A stretch of 64,000 bases of DNA from Pedobacter aquae. GTDB taxonomy: Bacteria > Bacteroidota > Bacteroidia > Sphingobacteriales > Sphingobacteriaceae. The notes under the pieces were generated by a model that was not told the origin of the DNA, ran no database searches, and worked only from the letters and a program-made list of their open reading frames with translations. Each line of letters starts with the position of its first letter. Position 1 is the stretch's first letter. The stretch lies in assembly GCF_008195825.1 (NCBI RefSeq), contig NZ_CP043329.1, positions 3,224,001-3,288,000 of the forward strand. Direction: 5' to 3'. Shown here in pieces: positions 17,763 through 25,629 of this stretch. The position numbers and the translations under genes were made by a program.

Positions 17763-19604
17763 TTACTCTACCGTAACTGATTTTGCTAAATTTCTAGGTT
17801 GGTCTACATTACAACCTCTCATTACCGCTATATGGTAAGATAATAGTTGTAATGGAATGGTAGCAATTAAAGGTAAGAAAGCCTCATCTGCATGTGGTAT
17901 TTCAATGGTATAATCAGCCATATTTTTAACGTCTGTGTCTCCTTCAGTAACAATAGCAATCACAATACCTTTTCTAGCTTTTACTTCTTGGATATTAGAG
18001 ATAACCTTCTCGTAAGAAGAATTTTTAGTAGCAATAACAATAACTGGCATTTCTGCATCAATTAAAGCAATAGGGCCATGTTTCATCTCTGCTGCAGGAT
18101 AACCCTCTGCATGGATATAAGAAATCTCTTTCAATTTTAATGCACCTTCTAAAGCTACTGGGAAACCACTTCCTCTTCCTAAGAAAAGGCAGTTTCTAGA
18201 ATCTTTAAGCTCTTCAGCGATTTTAACAATTAAATCATTTGCTTTAAGTGCTTTTTCTACAAGCGTAGGAATACTTTCCAATTCTGTAAGTAATTCTACC
18301 AATTTACCCGTAGTTACAGTACCCTTAATTTGCGCTACATAAAAAGCAATTAAAGTAAGTACAGTTACCTGTGCTGTAAATGCTTTGGTAGAAGCCACCC
18401 CAATTTCTGGTCCGGCGTGGGTATAAACCCCAGCATGTGTTAATCTAGGGATAGAAGAACCTACCACATTACAAATACCAAAAATAGTTGCTCCCCTTTC
18501 TTTAGCAAGCTCAATAGCTGCCATAGTATCTGCTGTCTCTCCAGATTGTGAAATTGCAATCACAATATCTTTTTCAGAGATGATGGGGTTTCTATATCTA
18601 AATTCAGATGCGTATTCAACTTCAACAGGAACTCTAGCAAATTCTTCAATCAGATATTCTCCAACCAAACCCGCATGCCAAGAAGTTCCGCAAGCTACAA
18701 TGATGATACGGTCTGCATTTTTAAATTTCTCTTCGTATTGTTTTAAACCACTTAGCTGTAATTTACCCTCGTTAGGATAAATTCTACCTCTCATGCTATC
18801 TTTAATAGAGCGTGGTTGCTCATAAATTTCTTTCAGCATGAAGTGGTCATACCCACCTTTTTCAAGCATCTCTAGTTTAAGTTCTAGCTCATGTATGTAA
18901 GGGGTTTGAACAATATTATCAATACTTTTTATCAAAAGCTCATCTCTTTTTAAATAAGCAATTTCATTATCGTTTAGGTAGATAACATTTTTGGTGTACT
19001 CAACAATCGGTGTAGCATCAGAAGCAATAAAATATTCTTTATCTCCAACACCAATAACCATAGGGCTACCTTTACGGGCTGCAATTAATTGGTCTGGTTG
19101 CTCCTTATCCATAATCACGATAGCAAAAGCGCCAATGACCTCGTGTAAAGCTACCCTAACGGCTTCTTGCAAATCCAAGTTTCCGTTTTTCTGGATATCT
19201 TCAATTAAATGGATTAAAACCTCAGTATCGGTATCACTTTTAAAAGTATGACCACGAGAAATTAATTCTTCTTTAATAGGGCCATAATTTTCTATAATAC
19301 CATTATGTATAATAGCTAGTTTTTCATTACCAGATTGGTGTGGATGCGAGTTTCTATCGTTTGGCTCGCCGTGGGTAGCCCAGCGGGTGTGACCCATTCC
19401 TACACTTCCTGATAAATCACTAGAAGCAGCAAAATCTTCTAGATCTTTAACCTTACCTGCTTTTTTATAGATGTTAAGTTCTTTTTTTGGATTGATTAAG
19501 GCAACTCCTGCGCTATCGTATCCGCGATACTCTAAGCGATGTAAACCTTTGATAACGATTGGATAGGCTTCTCTGTTGCCTATGTAGCCAACTATTCCAC
19601 ACAT
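17763..19604 (-). CDS. glmS: Glutamine--fructose-6-phosphate aminotransferase (isomerizing)
   Basis: This 613-residue enzyme makes glucosamine-6-phosphate, the first step toward UDP-GlcNAc for peptidoglycan and surface glycans. The N-terminal class II glutaminase starts with the catalytic cysteine (MCGIVGYIG) and continues with LEYRGYDSAGVAL and GHTRWATHG. Two SIS domains follow (SQSGETADTMAAIELAKERG near 355, and GRGSGFPVALEGALKLKE near 475). The protein ends in the usual NLAKSVTVE. The length is standard. The short leader upstream is almost wholly a hairpin. No sequence resembling the Firmicutes glmS ribozyme is visible in it. A DUF4270 lipoprotein gene precedes it on the same strand, 74 bp away. 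Confidence 0.97.
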   Translation of the reverse strand: MCGIVGYIGNREAYPIVIKGLHRLEYRGYDSAGVALINPKKELNIYKKAGKVKDLEDFAASSDLSGSVGMGHTRWATHGEPNDRNSHPHQSGNEKLAIIHNGIIENYGPIKEELISRGHTFKSDTDTEVLIHLIEDIQKNGNLDLQEAVRVALHEVIGAFAIVIMDKEQPDQLIAARKGSPMVIGVGDKEYFIASDATPIVEYTKNVIYLNDNEIAYLKRDELLIKSIDNIVQTPYIHELELKLEMLEKGGYDHFMLKEIYEQPRSIKDSMRGRIYPNEGKLQLSGLKQYEEKFKNADRIIIVACGTSWHAGLVGEYLIEEFARVPVEVEYASEFRYRNPIISEKDIVIAISQSGETADTMAAIELAKERGATIFGICNVVGSSIPRLTHAGVYTHAGPEIGVASTKAFTAQVTVLTLIAFYVAQIKGTVTTGKLVELLTELESIPTLVEKALKANDLIVKIAEELKDSRNCLFLGRGSGFPVALEGALKLKEISYIHAEGYPAAEMKHGPIALIDAEMPVIVIATKNSSYEKVISNIQEVKARKGIVIAIVTEGDTDVKNMADYTIEIPHADEAFLPLIATIPLQLLSYHIAVMRGCNVDQPRNLAKSVTVE

Positions 19605-19654
19605 AGAAAAAATATTTTGTATTTAGGGGGGCTAAACTACAAAATATTTTTTCT
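19605..19654 (-). promoter_or_regulatory. Long hairpin in the glmS leader
   Basis: A perfect 17-bp inverted repeat (19605-19621 with 19638-19654) encloses a second 5-bp pairing (TTTAG/CTAAA) with one bulged base and a loop of five G (plus strand). This makes a stem of about 22 bp that ends directly at the glmS ATG. If it is transcribed it would strongly fold the ribosome-binding region. If not, it could be a palindromic protein-binding site. What is seen is the symmetry; any regulatory role is inferred. Confidence 0.6.
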
Positions 19655-19678
19655 TTAAACGCATGTTGTTTTTATCTA

Positions 19679-21067
19679 TTAGCGTTGGTCTGTATAATAA
19701 ACCTTTAATTTAGTTTTTATACCTGTTGTATTATTACCACCACCAACTATAGCTCTTTGGATAATATCTAATCTATTTGATTGACCTACTATATCGTAAG
19801 CACTAATAAAAGTACCATAATCTATACCGCCATTTACTAAATCTTGTATATGGGTAGTTACGTTAAGACTGTAGGTCTTCTTTGTTGTGTTGTAAAATCC
19901 ATCAATAAAGCCAAGGCCTAAAGTGTTTAAAGAGGAATTTTCGTCTGGCAAAAACTGTGGCTGGTCTGCAATATCCCATTTATGAATTCTTATAAGTGGA
20001 ATAGGTTTTAAAGGCGCATCGCTACCATTTTCTAGCGTGAAAATAAGTTCCGCTTTATTGATAACGATATTACGACCTAAGCTTTTTAATCTGGTGATAT
20101 AAGGAAATTTCAATCTCACTTTAGTACCTGCTAAAGCTTTTAAATACAAAACAGGGTTGCTAACAGCTGTGCTACTTAATGCAGTAGCCACTGGCGTACC
20201 AGAAAAATTCCAAGCTAATTCTGTTGCAGCACTTCCAAAATTCCCATTGATAGGGAATGATTGTGAAGTTGTATCTGTACCTCCTGTGGCATTGCTTGTA
20301 CGGTAAAATATATCTACCCTAGCGCCACTCTCTCCGCTTCCGGTAGTGTTAAATAACATTAGAGCACCTTTATCAGCAGCTATGCTTGATTGGTCTAAAG
20401 AAACATGTAAGCCTTTAAAATAATCGGCGAAAGCCTTATTAGATGCTAAGTTGGTTGCTCCGGCATTAATAATTTGGGTGTTAATAAAAGTATTATTTAA
20501 AGGAATTCTAAGTTGTGGAATAACTCTTTTAATAGTGTCTGCTCTTCCTACCCTTATATCTCTTATGATGATACTGTCTCTGTAAGAAGGTTTAAAAACT
20601 TTTGAACCTACAACATCTGGCTTTTTAAGCCACAATTTACTGCTGGTAAAGGTTCTGCCGTCTTCAAAATATAAAAGCTCATCTAGCTGTCTTACTTGTG
20701 CCGTATAATTGGTACTATCGCCATAGCTGGCACCACCATAAGGAAGTACTAAAACCGCAGAATCTATAATAGGATTAGTTCCAAATGTTACAGTGGCAGA
20801 AGGCAAAGTTAAAGCTAAGGCCAAATTAGCCGTAGTTTTACCAAACTGAGGATCGTCTAAATAACCTAAAACGTTTCTCGAGTTTTGATTGGTAATAATC
20901 TCATCTTCTCTTAAAAGTTTGGTATGGATGGTGCTGGTATCTACAACTTTAGCATTCAAAAGTAGATCTGGATTAACATCTAAACCAATGATAGAGGGGT
21001 CTTGGCATCCGCCCAAAATAAAAAGACTTATCAACAGGGTTAATAAGCCTAAATTTTTAAATCTCAT
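19679..21067 (-). CDS. DUF4270 domain-containing lipoprotein
   Basis: This 462-residue protein has a lipoprotein signal (LFILGGCQDPS, lipid-accepting Cys near residue 21). It then matches DUF4270: GLDVNPD near 30, LGYLDDPQFGKTTANLALAL near 70-90, and long beta-rich segments such as LIFTLENGSD near the end. The function is unknown. In Bacteroidota it is often found between glmS and a short starch-synthase-like gene next to panC, and the order here is exactly that. It starts 19 bp after the stop of the starch-synthase-like gene on the same strand, so the two probably share a transcript. Confidence 0.85.
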   Translation of the reverse strand: MRFKNLGLLTLLISLFILGGCQDPSIIGLDVNPDLLLNAKVVDTSTIHTKLLREDEIITNQNSRNVLGYLDDPQFGKTTANLALALTLPSATVTFGTNPIIDSAVLVLPYGGASYGDSTNYTAQVRQLDELLYFEDGRTFTSSKLWLKKPDVVGSKVFKPSYRDSIIIRDIRVGRADTIKRVIPQLRIPLNNTFINTQIINAGATNLASNKAFADYFKGLHVSLDQSSIAADKGALMLFNTTGSGESGARVDIFYRTSNATGGTDTTSQSFPINGNFGSAATELAWNFSGTPVATALSSTAVSNPVLYLKALAGTKVRLKFPYITRLKSLGRNIVINKAELIFTLENGSDAPLKPIPLIRIHKWDIADQPQFLPDENSSLNTLGLGFIDGFYNTTKKTYSLNVTTHIQDLVNGGIDYGTFISAYDIVGQSNRLDIIQRAIVGGGNNTTGIKTKLKVYYTDQR

Positions 21068-21086
21068 ATGATCTTTTAAAATAATA

Positions 21087-21911
21087 TTATGCTACTGATA
21101 TCAGTATATCAGACGCTACTTCCTGATAAAAATTGTAATAATTCTCTAAATCTAATGTAGAATTATAATCTAAAGTAGGTTTGTCAGAATTTTTAACAAA
21201 ATTTAACACCTCATCATGTATGGTTTCTGCGCCAAATACCACTGCATCAGCATAATCTATTGCAGCTTTATCTAAAGCAACGCTAGAAGCATCAGCATAA
21301 TTTACGGTATCTGCTTCTTGCATACCTTTCATAACTGCTTTTTTAGCAAAATCAGCACCTAAAGTTTCATTGAAACTATGTGGGTATAAAGAGTAAACTA
21401 TTTTTGAATCTTTAAAAGTAGGGTCGTCTTTATAAATCGTTTTTAAATAAGCAGGTACTAAAGAAGTCATCCAGCCATGGCAATGAACGATATCTGGAGA
21501 CCAGCCTAATTTTTTAACCGTTTCTAAAGCGCCTTTGCAAAAGAATATAGTGCGTTCATCGTTATCGGCATAAAACTTTCCTTTTCCATCATTAAATACA
21601 TGTTTACGTTGGAAATAATCTTCATTATCTAGAAAGTAAACCTGCATTCTTGCAGAAGGTATAGATGCAACTTTTATAATAAGAGGATTGTCGTTTTCTC
21701 CAATAACAATATTCATCCCTGATAAACGGATTACCTCGTGTAGTCTGTTTCTTCTTTCATTGATGTTGCCAAAACGCGGCATAAGAATTCTTATCTCGAA
21801 TCCTTTATCTTGCATGGCTTGTGGTAGTTGTCTTGTGATTTCAGAAATTTTTGTAATCTCCAGAAATGGTGACATTTCATGAGTGATAAACAAAAGCTTG
21901 GTTTTTCCCAT
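21087..21911 (-). CDS. Short glycogen/starch synthase-like protein (GT5 N-terminal domain only)
   Basis: This 274-residue protein matches the N-terminal Rossmann half of GlgA-type synthases: KLLFITHEMSPFLEITK at the start, MPRFGNINERR near residue 50, and PDIVHCHGWMTSLVPAYLK near residue 140. The C-terminal GT1 half that binds ADP-glucose and completes the active site is absent. The ending shows no sign of a broken frame, and such short forms are usual in Bacteroidota. Glycogen synthesis by this protein alone is therefore doubtful and the true role is unknown. A strong promoter lies upstream, and AGGAG sits directly before the ATG. Confidence 0.85.
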   Translation of the reverse strand: MGKTKLLFITHEMSPFLEITKISEITRQLPQAMQDKGFEIRILMPRFGNINERRNRLHEVIRLSGMNIVIGENDNPLIIKVASIPSARMQVYFLDNEDYFQRKHVFNDGKGKFYADNDERTIFFCKGALETVKKLGWSPDIVHCHGWMTSLVPAYLKTIYKDDPTFKDSKIVYSLYPHSFNETLGADFAKKAVMKGMQEADTVNYADASSVALDKAAIDYADAVVFGAETIHDEVLNFVKNSDKPTLDYNSTLDLENYYNFYQEVASDILISVA

Positions 21912-21958
21912 CTCCTAATCTTTGTTAAGTTTTTGTTAAGAAGTGATTTTTAGAACTG

Positions 21959-21989
21959 CAAATATAATCATTATCTGGTAAATTATCAA
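21959..21989 (-). promoter_or_regulatory. Bacteroidota-type promoter of the starch synthase-like/DUF4270 operon
   Basis: On the minus strand TATATTTG (21966-21959) matches the -7 consensus TAnnTTTG. A TTG (21989-21987) lies exactly 20 bp upstream, as expected for the -33 element. The predicted start site is about 21954, leaving a leader of about 43 nt. Confidence 0.65.
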
Positions 21990-22056
21990 CGATTTACGTA
22001 AATGCTTTTGTTTATTATAAACTATTTCACAATTTTAGCCCCAAATTTTTATTTCT

Positions 22057-22893
22057 TTGAAAAGAATAACTCGCAAAGAAGATTTAACTTCTTTACTACT
22101 TCAATATAAACAGGAAGGTAAGCGCATAGGATTAGTGCCAACCATGGGCGCTTTGCATCAGGGACATCTCTCTCTTGTTCAGCAATCTTTAAAGTATACC
22201 GATGTTACCGTAGCGTCTATATTCGTAAATCCAACGCAGTTTAATAATAAGACAGATTTATTGAAATATCCTAAGCCTATAGCAGAGGATATTGCTAAGC
22301 TAGAGCAAGCCGGTTGTCATATCCTTTTTCACCCCGAGGTTGATGAAATGTACCCCGAAGTAGATGAGCCTTGGGAGTACGAAGTAGGCGAGCTAGACCT
22401 TTTACTGGAAGGCGAATTTAGACCTGGTCATTACAAAGGTGTAACCCAAATTGTTTATAAGCTTTTCAAAACGGCTATCCCAGATGTTGCGTTCTTTGGA
22501 CAAAAAGATTATCAACAGTTTTTGGTCATCAAGAAAATGGTTAACGATCTTCATTTACCCATCCAATTAAAAAGTTGCGACATTATAAGAGAAGCAGATG
22601 GTTTGGCGATGAGCTCTAGAAACATCCACTTAAACCCCGAAGAAAGACTTGCTGCTTTAAGCTTAAGCAAAGCGCTACTTTTTATCAAGGATAATTACAA
22701 TTTATTGTCTATAGACGAGTTAAAACAACAAGCTAACAAATTTTTTACAGGCTCTAATTTATTGAATCTAGAATATTTGAGGATTTGTAATCCTGATAAT
22801 TTGTATGATTTACAAGAAAAAGGACCAGCTATCGCCTTAATTGCTTGCTTTGTAGGTACAACCCGGCTCATAGATAATATGATGTTAGCCTAA
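22057..22893 (+). CDS. panC: Pantoate--beta-alanine ligase
   Basis: This 278-residue enzyme condenses pantoate and beta-alanine with ATP to make pantothenate. Hallmarks are VPTMGALHQGHLSLV (residues 27-41, the HIGH-like nucleotide motif), SIFVNPTQFN, FGQKDYQQF, and the KMSKS-like MSSRN near residue 188. The start is a TTG, since no ATG fits the conserved N-terminus KRITRKEDL. panD follows 34 bp later, so the two last committed enzymes of vitamin B5 synthesis sit together. The gene is divergent from the starch-synthase-like gene across 145 bp. Confidence 0.97.
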   Translation: MKRITRKEDLTSLLLQYKQEGKRIGLVPTMGALHQGHLSLVQQSLKYTDVTVASIFVNPTQFNNKTDLLKYPKPIAEDIAKLEQAGCHILFHPEVDEMYPEVDEPWEYEVGELDLLLEGEFRPGHYKGVTQIVYKLFKTAIPDVAFFGQKDYQQFLVIKKMVNDLHLPIQLKSCDIIREADGLAMSSRNIHLNPEERLAALSLSKALLFIKDNYNLLSIDELKQQANKFFTGSNLLNLEYLRICNPDNLYDLQEKGPAIALIACFVGTTRLIDNMMLA

Positions 22894-22915
22894 CATTTTT
22901 TCTAAAATTCTATAC

Positions 22916-22923
22916 TAACTTTG
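22916..22923 (+). promoter_or_regulatory. Putative -7 box of a panD promoter
   Basis: TAACTTTG matches TAnnTTTG and ends 4 bp before the panD ATG. Transcription would begin at or next to the start codon, giving a leaderless message. No good -33 TTG is seen at the right spacing. Confidence 0.4.
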
Positions 22924-22927
22924 TGTT

Positions 22928-23278
22928 ATGATTATTGAAGTCTTAAAATCTAAAATTCATAGAGCTAAAGTAACGCAATCCGAACTTAATTATGTTGGAA
23001 GTATTACTATTGATGAAGATTTAATTGATGCTGCCAATATGATACCTAATGAAAAAGTGCAGGTGGTAAACAATAATAACGGAGCTCGTTTTGAAACCTA
23101 TATCATTAAAGGCGAAAGAGGTAGCGGTACCATTTGCTTAAATGGATCATGTGCCAGATTAGCCCAAGTTGGTGATATCATCATCATTGTTTCTTATGCC
23201 CATATGGAAATGGAAGAAGCTAAGAAATATCAACCTGTATTGGTTTTTCCTGATGAAAATAACCGACTGATTAAATAG
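22928..23278 (+). CDS. panD: Aspartate 1-decarboxylase (pyruvoyl enzyme precursor)
   Basis: This 116-residue proenzyme makes beta-alanine from aspartate for pantothenate. It self-cleaves between G24 and S25 (LNYVGSIT) to create the pyruvoyl group on the new N-terminal residue. Other conserved features are the HRAKVTQ start (from H11), the [13 protein letters not shown] turn and the [13 protein letters not shown] loop. Length and composition are standard. It is downstream of panC and ends before a clear terminator. Confidence 0.97.
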   Translation: MIIEVLKSKIHRAKVTQSELNYVGSITIDEDLIDAANMIPNEKVQVVNNNNGARFETYIIKGERGSGTICLNGSCARLAQVGDIIIIVSYAHMEMEEAKKYQPVLVFPDENNRLIK

Positions 23279-23584
23279 CTTTTAAAGTATATAGTAGAAA
23301 GTATAAAGAGCCTGAATCATTGATATTCGGGCTTTTTCTTTTATGGATGATACCTAGTTATAATTTAGGAGGATACACTCTTATCATTTTTAATACTTAA
23401 AACTCGAAAACGATATAAAGTCTTCATTTTACTCAAATTCCTTTTCTCTAAGCCATAACCCTATCAAATTGTAATTTTTTTGATTTATTTTACTATGCTT
23501 GCATAATAATTATTATCTTGTAATGATTAAACCTATGGCTACAAGCCAATACTCTTATTTTGTTAACATTAGAATGTTTTAATT
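23279..23584 (+). other. Intergenic region between panD and the acyl-CoA dehydrogenase gene
   Basis: The 306-bp gap holds the panD terminator at its left end. The rest is AT-rich. I see no small gene, no repeat and no convincing promoter. The best candidate is TTATTTTG about 25 bp before the acyl-CoA dehydrogenase start, one base short of the consensus. Confidence 0.5.
23309..23338 (+). terminator. Rho-independent terminator after panD
   Basis: A 9-bp stem with one G-U pair (AGCCTGAAT at 23309 with ATTCGGGCT ending 23333) and a 7-nt loop is followed by TTTTTC. Confidence 0.85.
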
Positions 23585-24724
23585 ATGCATTTTCAATTAT
23601 CAGAAGAACATATCATGATTCAGCAGGCGGCAAGAGATTTTGCTCAAAACGAGTTAAAGCCTGGCGTTATAGAAAGAGATGAGCATCAAAAATTTCCGAC
23701 AGAACAGATAAAAAAAATGGCCGAATTAGGTTTTATGGGGATGATGGTAAGTCCTGAATACGACGGAGCAGGTATGGATACTATTTCTTATGTTTTGGTG
23801 ATGGAAGAATTATCTAAAATAGATGCCTCTGCCTCTGTGGTGATGTCGGTTAACAACTCTTTAGTTTGCTACGGCTTAGAAAAGTTTGGTACTCAAGAAC
23901 AGAAAGAGAAATACCTGAAGCCCTTAGCCAGAGGAGAAGTCATAGGTGCATTTTGCTTATCAGAACCTGAAGCTGGTTCTGATGCTACCTCGCAACATAC
24001 CACAGCTATAGATATGGGCGATCATTATCTGCTAAACGGAACCAAAAATTGGATCACCAACGGAAGTTCTGCCTCTACCTATTTAGTGATGGCACAAACA
24101 GATGCTAGCAAAGGCAGTCATGGTATTAATGCCTTAATTGTAGAAAAAGGAATGGAAGGCTTCACCATTGGTCCAAAAGAAAATAAATTGGGTATTAGAG
24201 GTTCTGATACCCATTCTTTAATGTTTAGTGATGTTAAAGTACCTAAAGCCAATCGGATAGGTGAAGATGGTTTAGGTTTTAAATTTGCCATGCAAACCTT
24301 AGACGGCGGCAGAATTGGTATTGCAGCTCAGGCTTTAGGTATTGCTTCTGGTGCTTTTGAGTTAGCTACACAATACGCCAAAGAGCGTAAAACCTTTGGT
24401 AAACCCATCGCCAACCATCAGGCAATAGCCTTTAAATTGGCCGATATGGCTACCCAAATAGAAGCGGCCCGTTTAATGGTTTTGAAAGCAGCTTGGTTAA
24501 AAGATAGCGGCCAATCTTACGCACAAGCCAGCGCAATGGCCAAATTATATGCTTCTGAGGTAGCTATGCAAACCACTATAGAAGCAGTGCAAATACACGG
24601 CGGTTACGGTTTTGTTAAAGAGTATCATGTAGAACGCTTAATGCGTGATGCCAAAATAACGCAGATTTACGAAGGCACTTCTGAAATACAAAAAGTAGTT
24701 ATTTCCAGAGAGGTGTTAAGGTAA
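23585..24724 (+). CDS. Acyl-CoA dehydrogenase (short/medium-chain type)
   Basis: This 379-residue FAD enzyme carries out the first oxidation of fatty-acid or branched-chain acyl-CoA breakdown. Family signatures are seen: GAFCLSEPEAGSDA (FAD/substrate), NGTKNWITNGSSAS, and the C-terminal IHGGYGFVKEYHVERLMRDAK. The catalytic glutamate is in IYEGTSEIQ, as in butyryl-CoA-type enzymes. The length is typical. There is no operon partner. The neighbour downstream is a gene-poor, repeat-containing island. Confidence 0.93.
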   Translation: MHFQLSEEHIMIQQAARDFAQNELKPGVIERDEHQKFPTEQIKKMAELGFMGMMVSPEYDGAGMDTISYVLVMEELSKIDASASVVMSVNNSLVCYGLEKFGTQEQKEKYLKPLARGEVIGAFCLSEPEAGSDATSQHTTAIDMGDHYLLNGTKNWITNGSSASTYLVMAQTDASKGSHGINALIVEKGMEGFTIGPKENKLGIRGSDTHSLMFSDVKVPKANRIGEDGLGFKFAMQTLDGGRIGIAAQALGIASGAFELATQYAKERKTFGKPIANHQAIAFKLADMATQIEAARLMVLKAAWLKDSGQSYAQASAMAKLYASEVAMQTTIEAVQIHGGYGFVKEYHVERLMRDAKITQIYEGTSEIQKVVISREVLR

Positions 24725-24741
24725 TAGGAGATTTAAAGTTT

Positions 24742-24907
24742 TTTTCTTGCGCTCGTTTGCAACGAGTGCTTCATCTGGTTCCACGATCGACACCTAACCC
24801 ATTTGCAAGGTATCCTCCTCTTGGAGGAGGTGCAGGAGGAGGAAACTAGGACAACAAGTTTTTTCTTGCGCTCGTTTGCAACGAGTGCTTCATCTGGTTT
24901 CACGATT
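24742..24907 (+). repeat. Pair of 46-bp direct repeats with internal dyad (REP-like)
   Basis: Copies at about 24742-24787 and 24861-24906 are 119 bp apart and differ at about one base. Each contains CTCGTTTGCAACGAG, a small hairpin (CTCGTT/AACGAG around a 3-nt loop). Between them is a CCTCC/GGAGG hairpin. The arrangement resembles REP-type repeats mobilised by RAYT transposases, but no transposase gene is present. Confidence 0.7.
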
Positions 24908-24940
24908 GTATCGTTGGTGATGGTCATCATGATAACCATT

Positions 24941-24968
24941 ATAGCCACGGGTTTAAACCCGTGGCTAT
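24941..24968. repeat. Perfect 28-bp palindrome
   Basis: The arm ATAGCCACGGGTTT (24941-24954) is followed immediately by its exact reverse complement (24955-24968). It could be a REP-like element, a cruciform or a transcription stop. No gene ends just before it. Confidence 0.85.
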
Positions 24969-25077
24969 GAAATTAAACAAGTATAGGGCTATATTCTTGT
25001 ATTACTACTTAACATTCCTGAAAGCGTAGCAATACCTTGTTCAATAAAAGCACAAGGCGCAGTTCTTGTTCCGCCCT

Positions 25078-25112
25078 AACTTGATATTCCATTTTGGAAT
25101 ATCAAGTTTTTT
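25078..25112 (+). terminator. Terminator-like hairpin not adjacent to any intact gene
   Basis: A perfect 14-bp stem (25078-25091 with 25095-25108) has a TTT loop and is followed by four more T. It stands more than 350 bp after the last intact gene, so it may be the relic terminator of a lost gene. Confidence 0.55.
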
Positions 25113-25629
25113 AAATTCCTCCTCTTAAAGTTGAAAGATGGAATCTTCTAGGAAACGTTTGATATTTCTTTTACTCCTTTATTAAGATTTCCTGTTTGTC
25201 ACGCTCATAAAGACAAAAAACCTTTTAAACACGACTTAAATACAAGCTAAGCTCCTCCCTCTTTGATTCTCCCTCCAAAGGGAGACACTAGCGGCATACT
25301 TACAAACGTGATGAATCTTTATACGCTGTACTTTTTACTTTCTACTTTTAAAAATCCACCATGCAAGGTATCAACCTTTAGATGATGGTTTAAAGTCTTC
25401 CACTTTCCGCCTTCCACACCTTCTTCGTACCATGTTCGGTACTTGTTCGGGAAATACCCCCATTTTTCAGAAGGTGTCTGGGAGAAGCTCAGGAGAAGTC
25501 TAGAAGGTGTTATGGATAAAACGTGGATAAAAGGTGGAGTATAGGTGGGCTATACGTGGACTTAATGTTAATAAATTTTTAGATTTTATGGATTTTTTTT
25601 ACTTTAGGTTAATCAAATCTATTGAAAAA

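Larger units (their letters stand above)
24725..25629. other. Gene-free, repeat-rich island
   Basis: Some 900 bp hold no credible gene. They contain two copies of a 46-bp direct repeat, a perfect 28-bp palindrome, a terminator-like perfect hairpin at 25078-25112, and short GGTGG-rich motifs at 25510-25560 (ATAAAACGTGG, ATAAAAGGTGG). The composition and lack of reading frames suggest a decayed insertion site or degraded mobile DNA. Confidence 0.6.

Noticed and set aside
19605-19654. A glmS ribozyme upstream of glmS
   Set aside because: The leader is under 80 bp and consists mostly of one hairpin. The ribozyme's conserved pseudoknot core cannot fit.
24733-24948. 71-residue minus-strand frame in the repeat island
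   Set aside because: It is made of the two direct repeats read backwards and contains duplicated peptide pieces, so it is not a gene.
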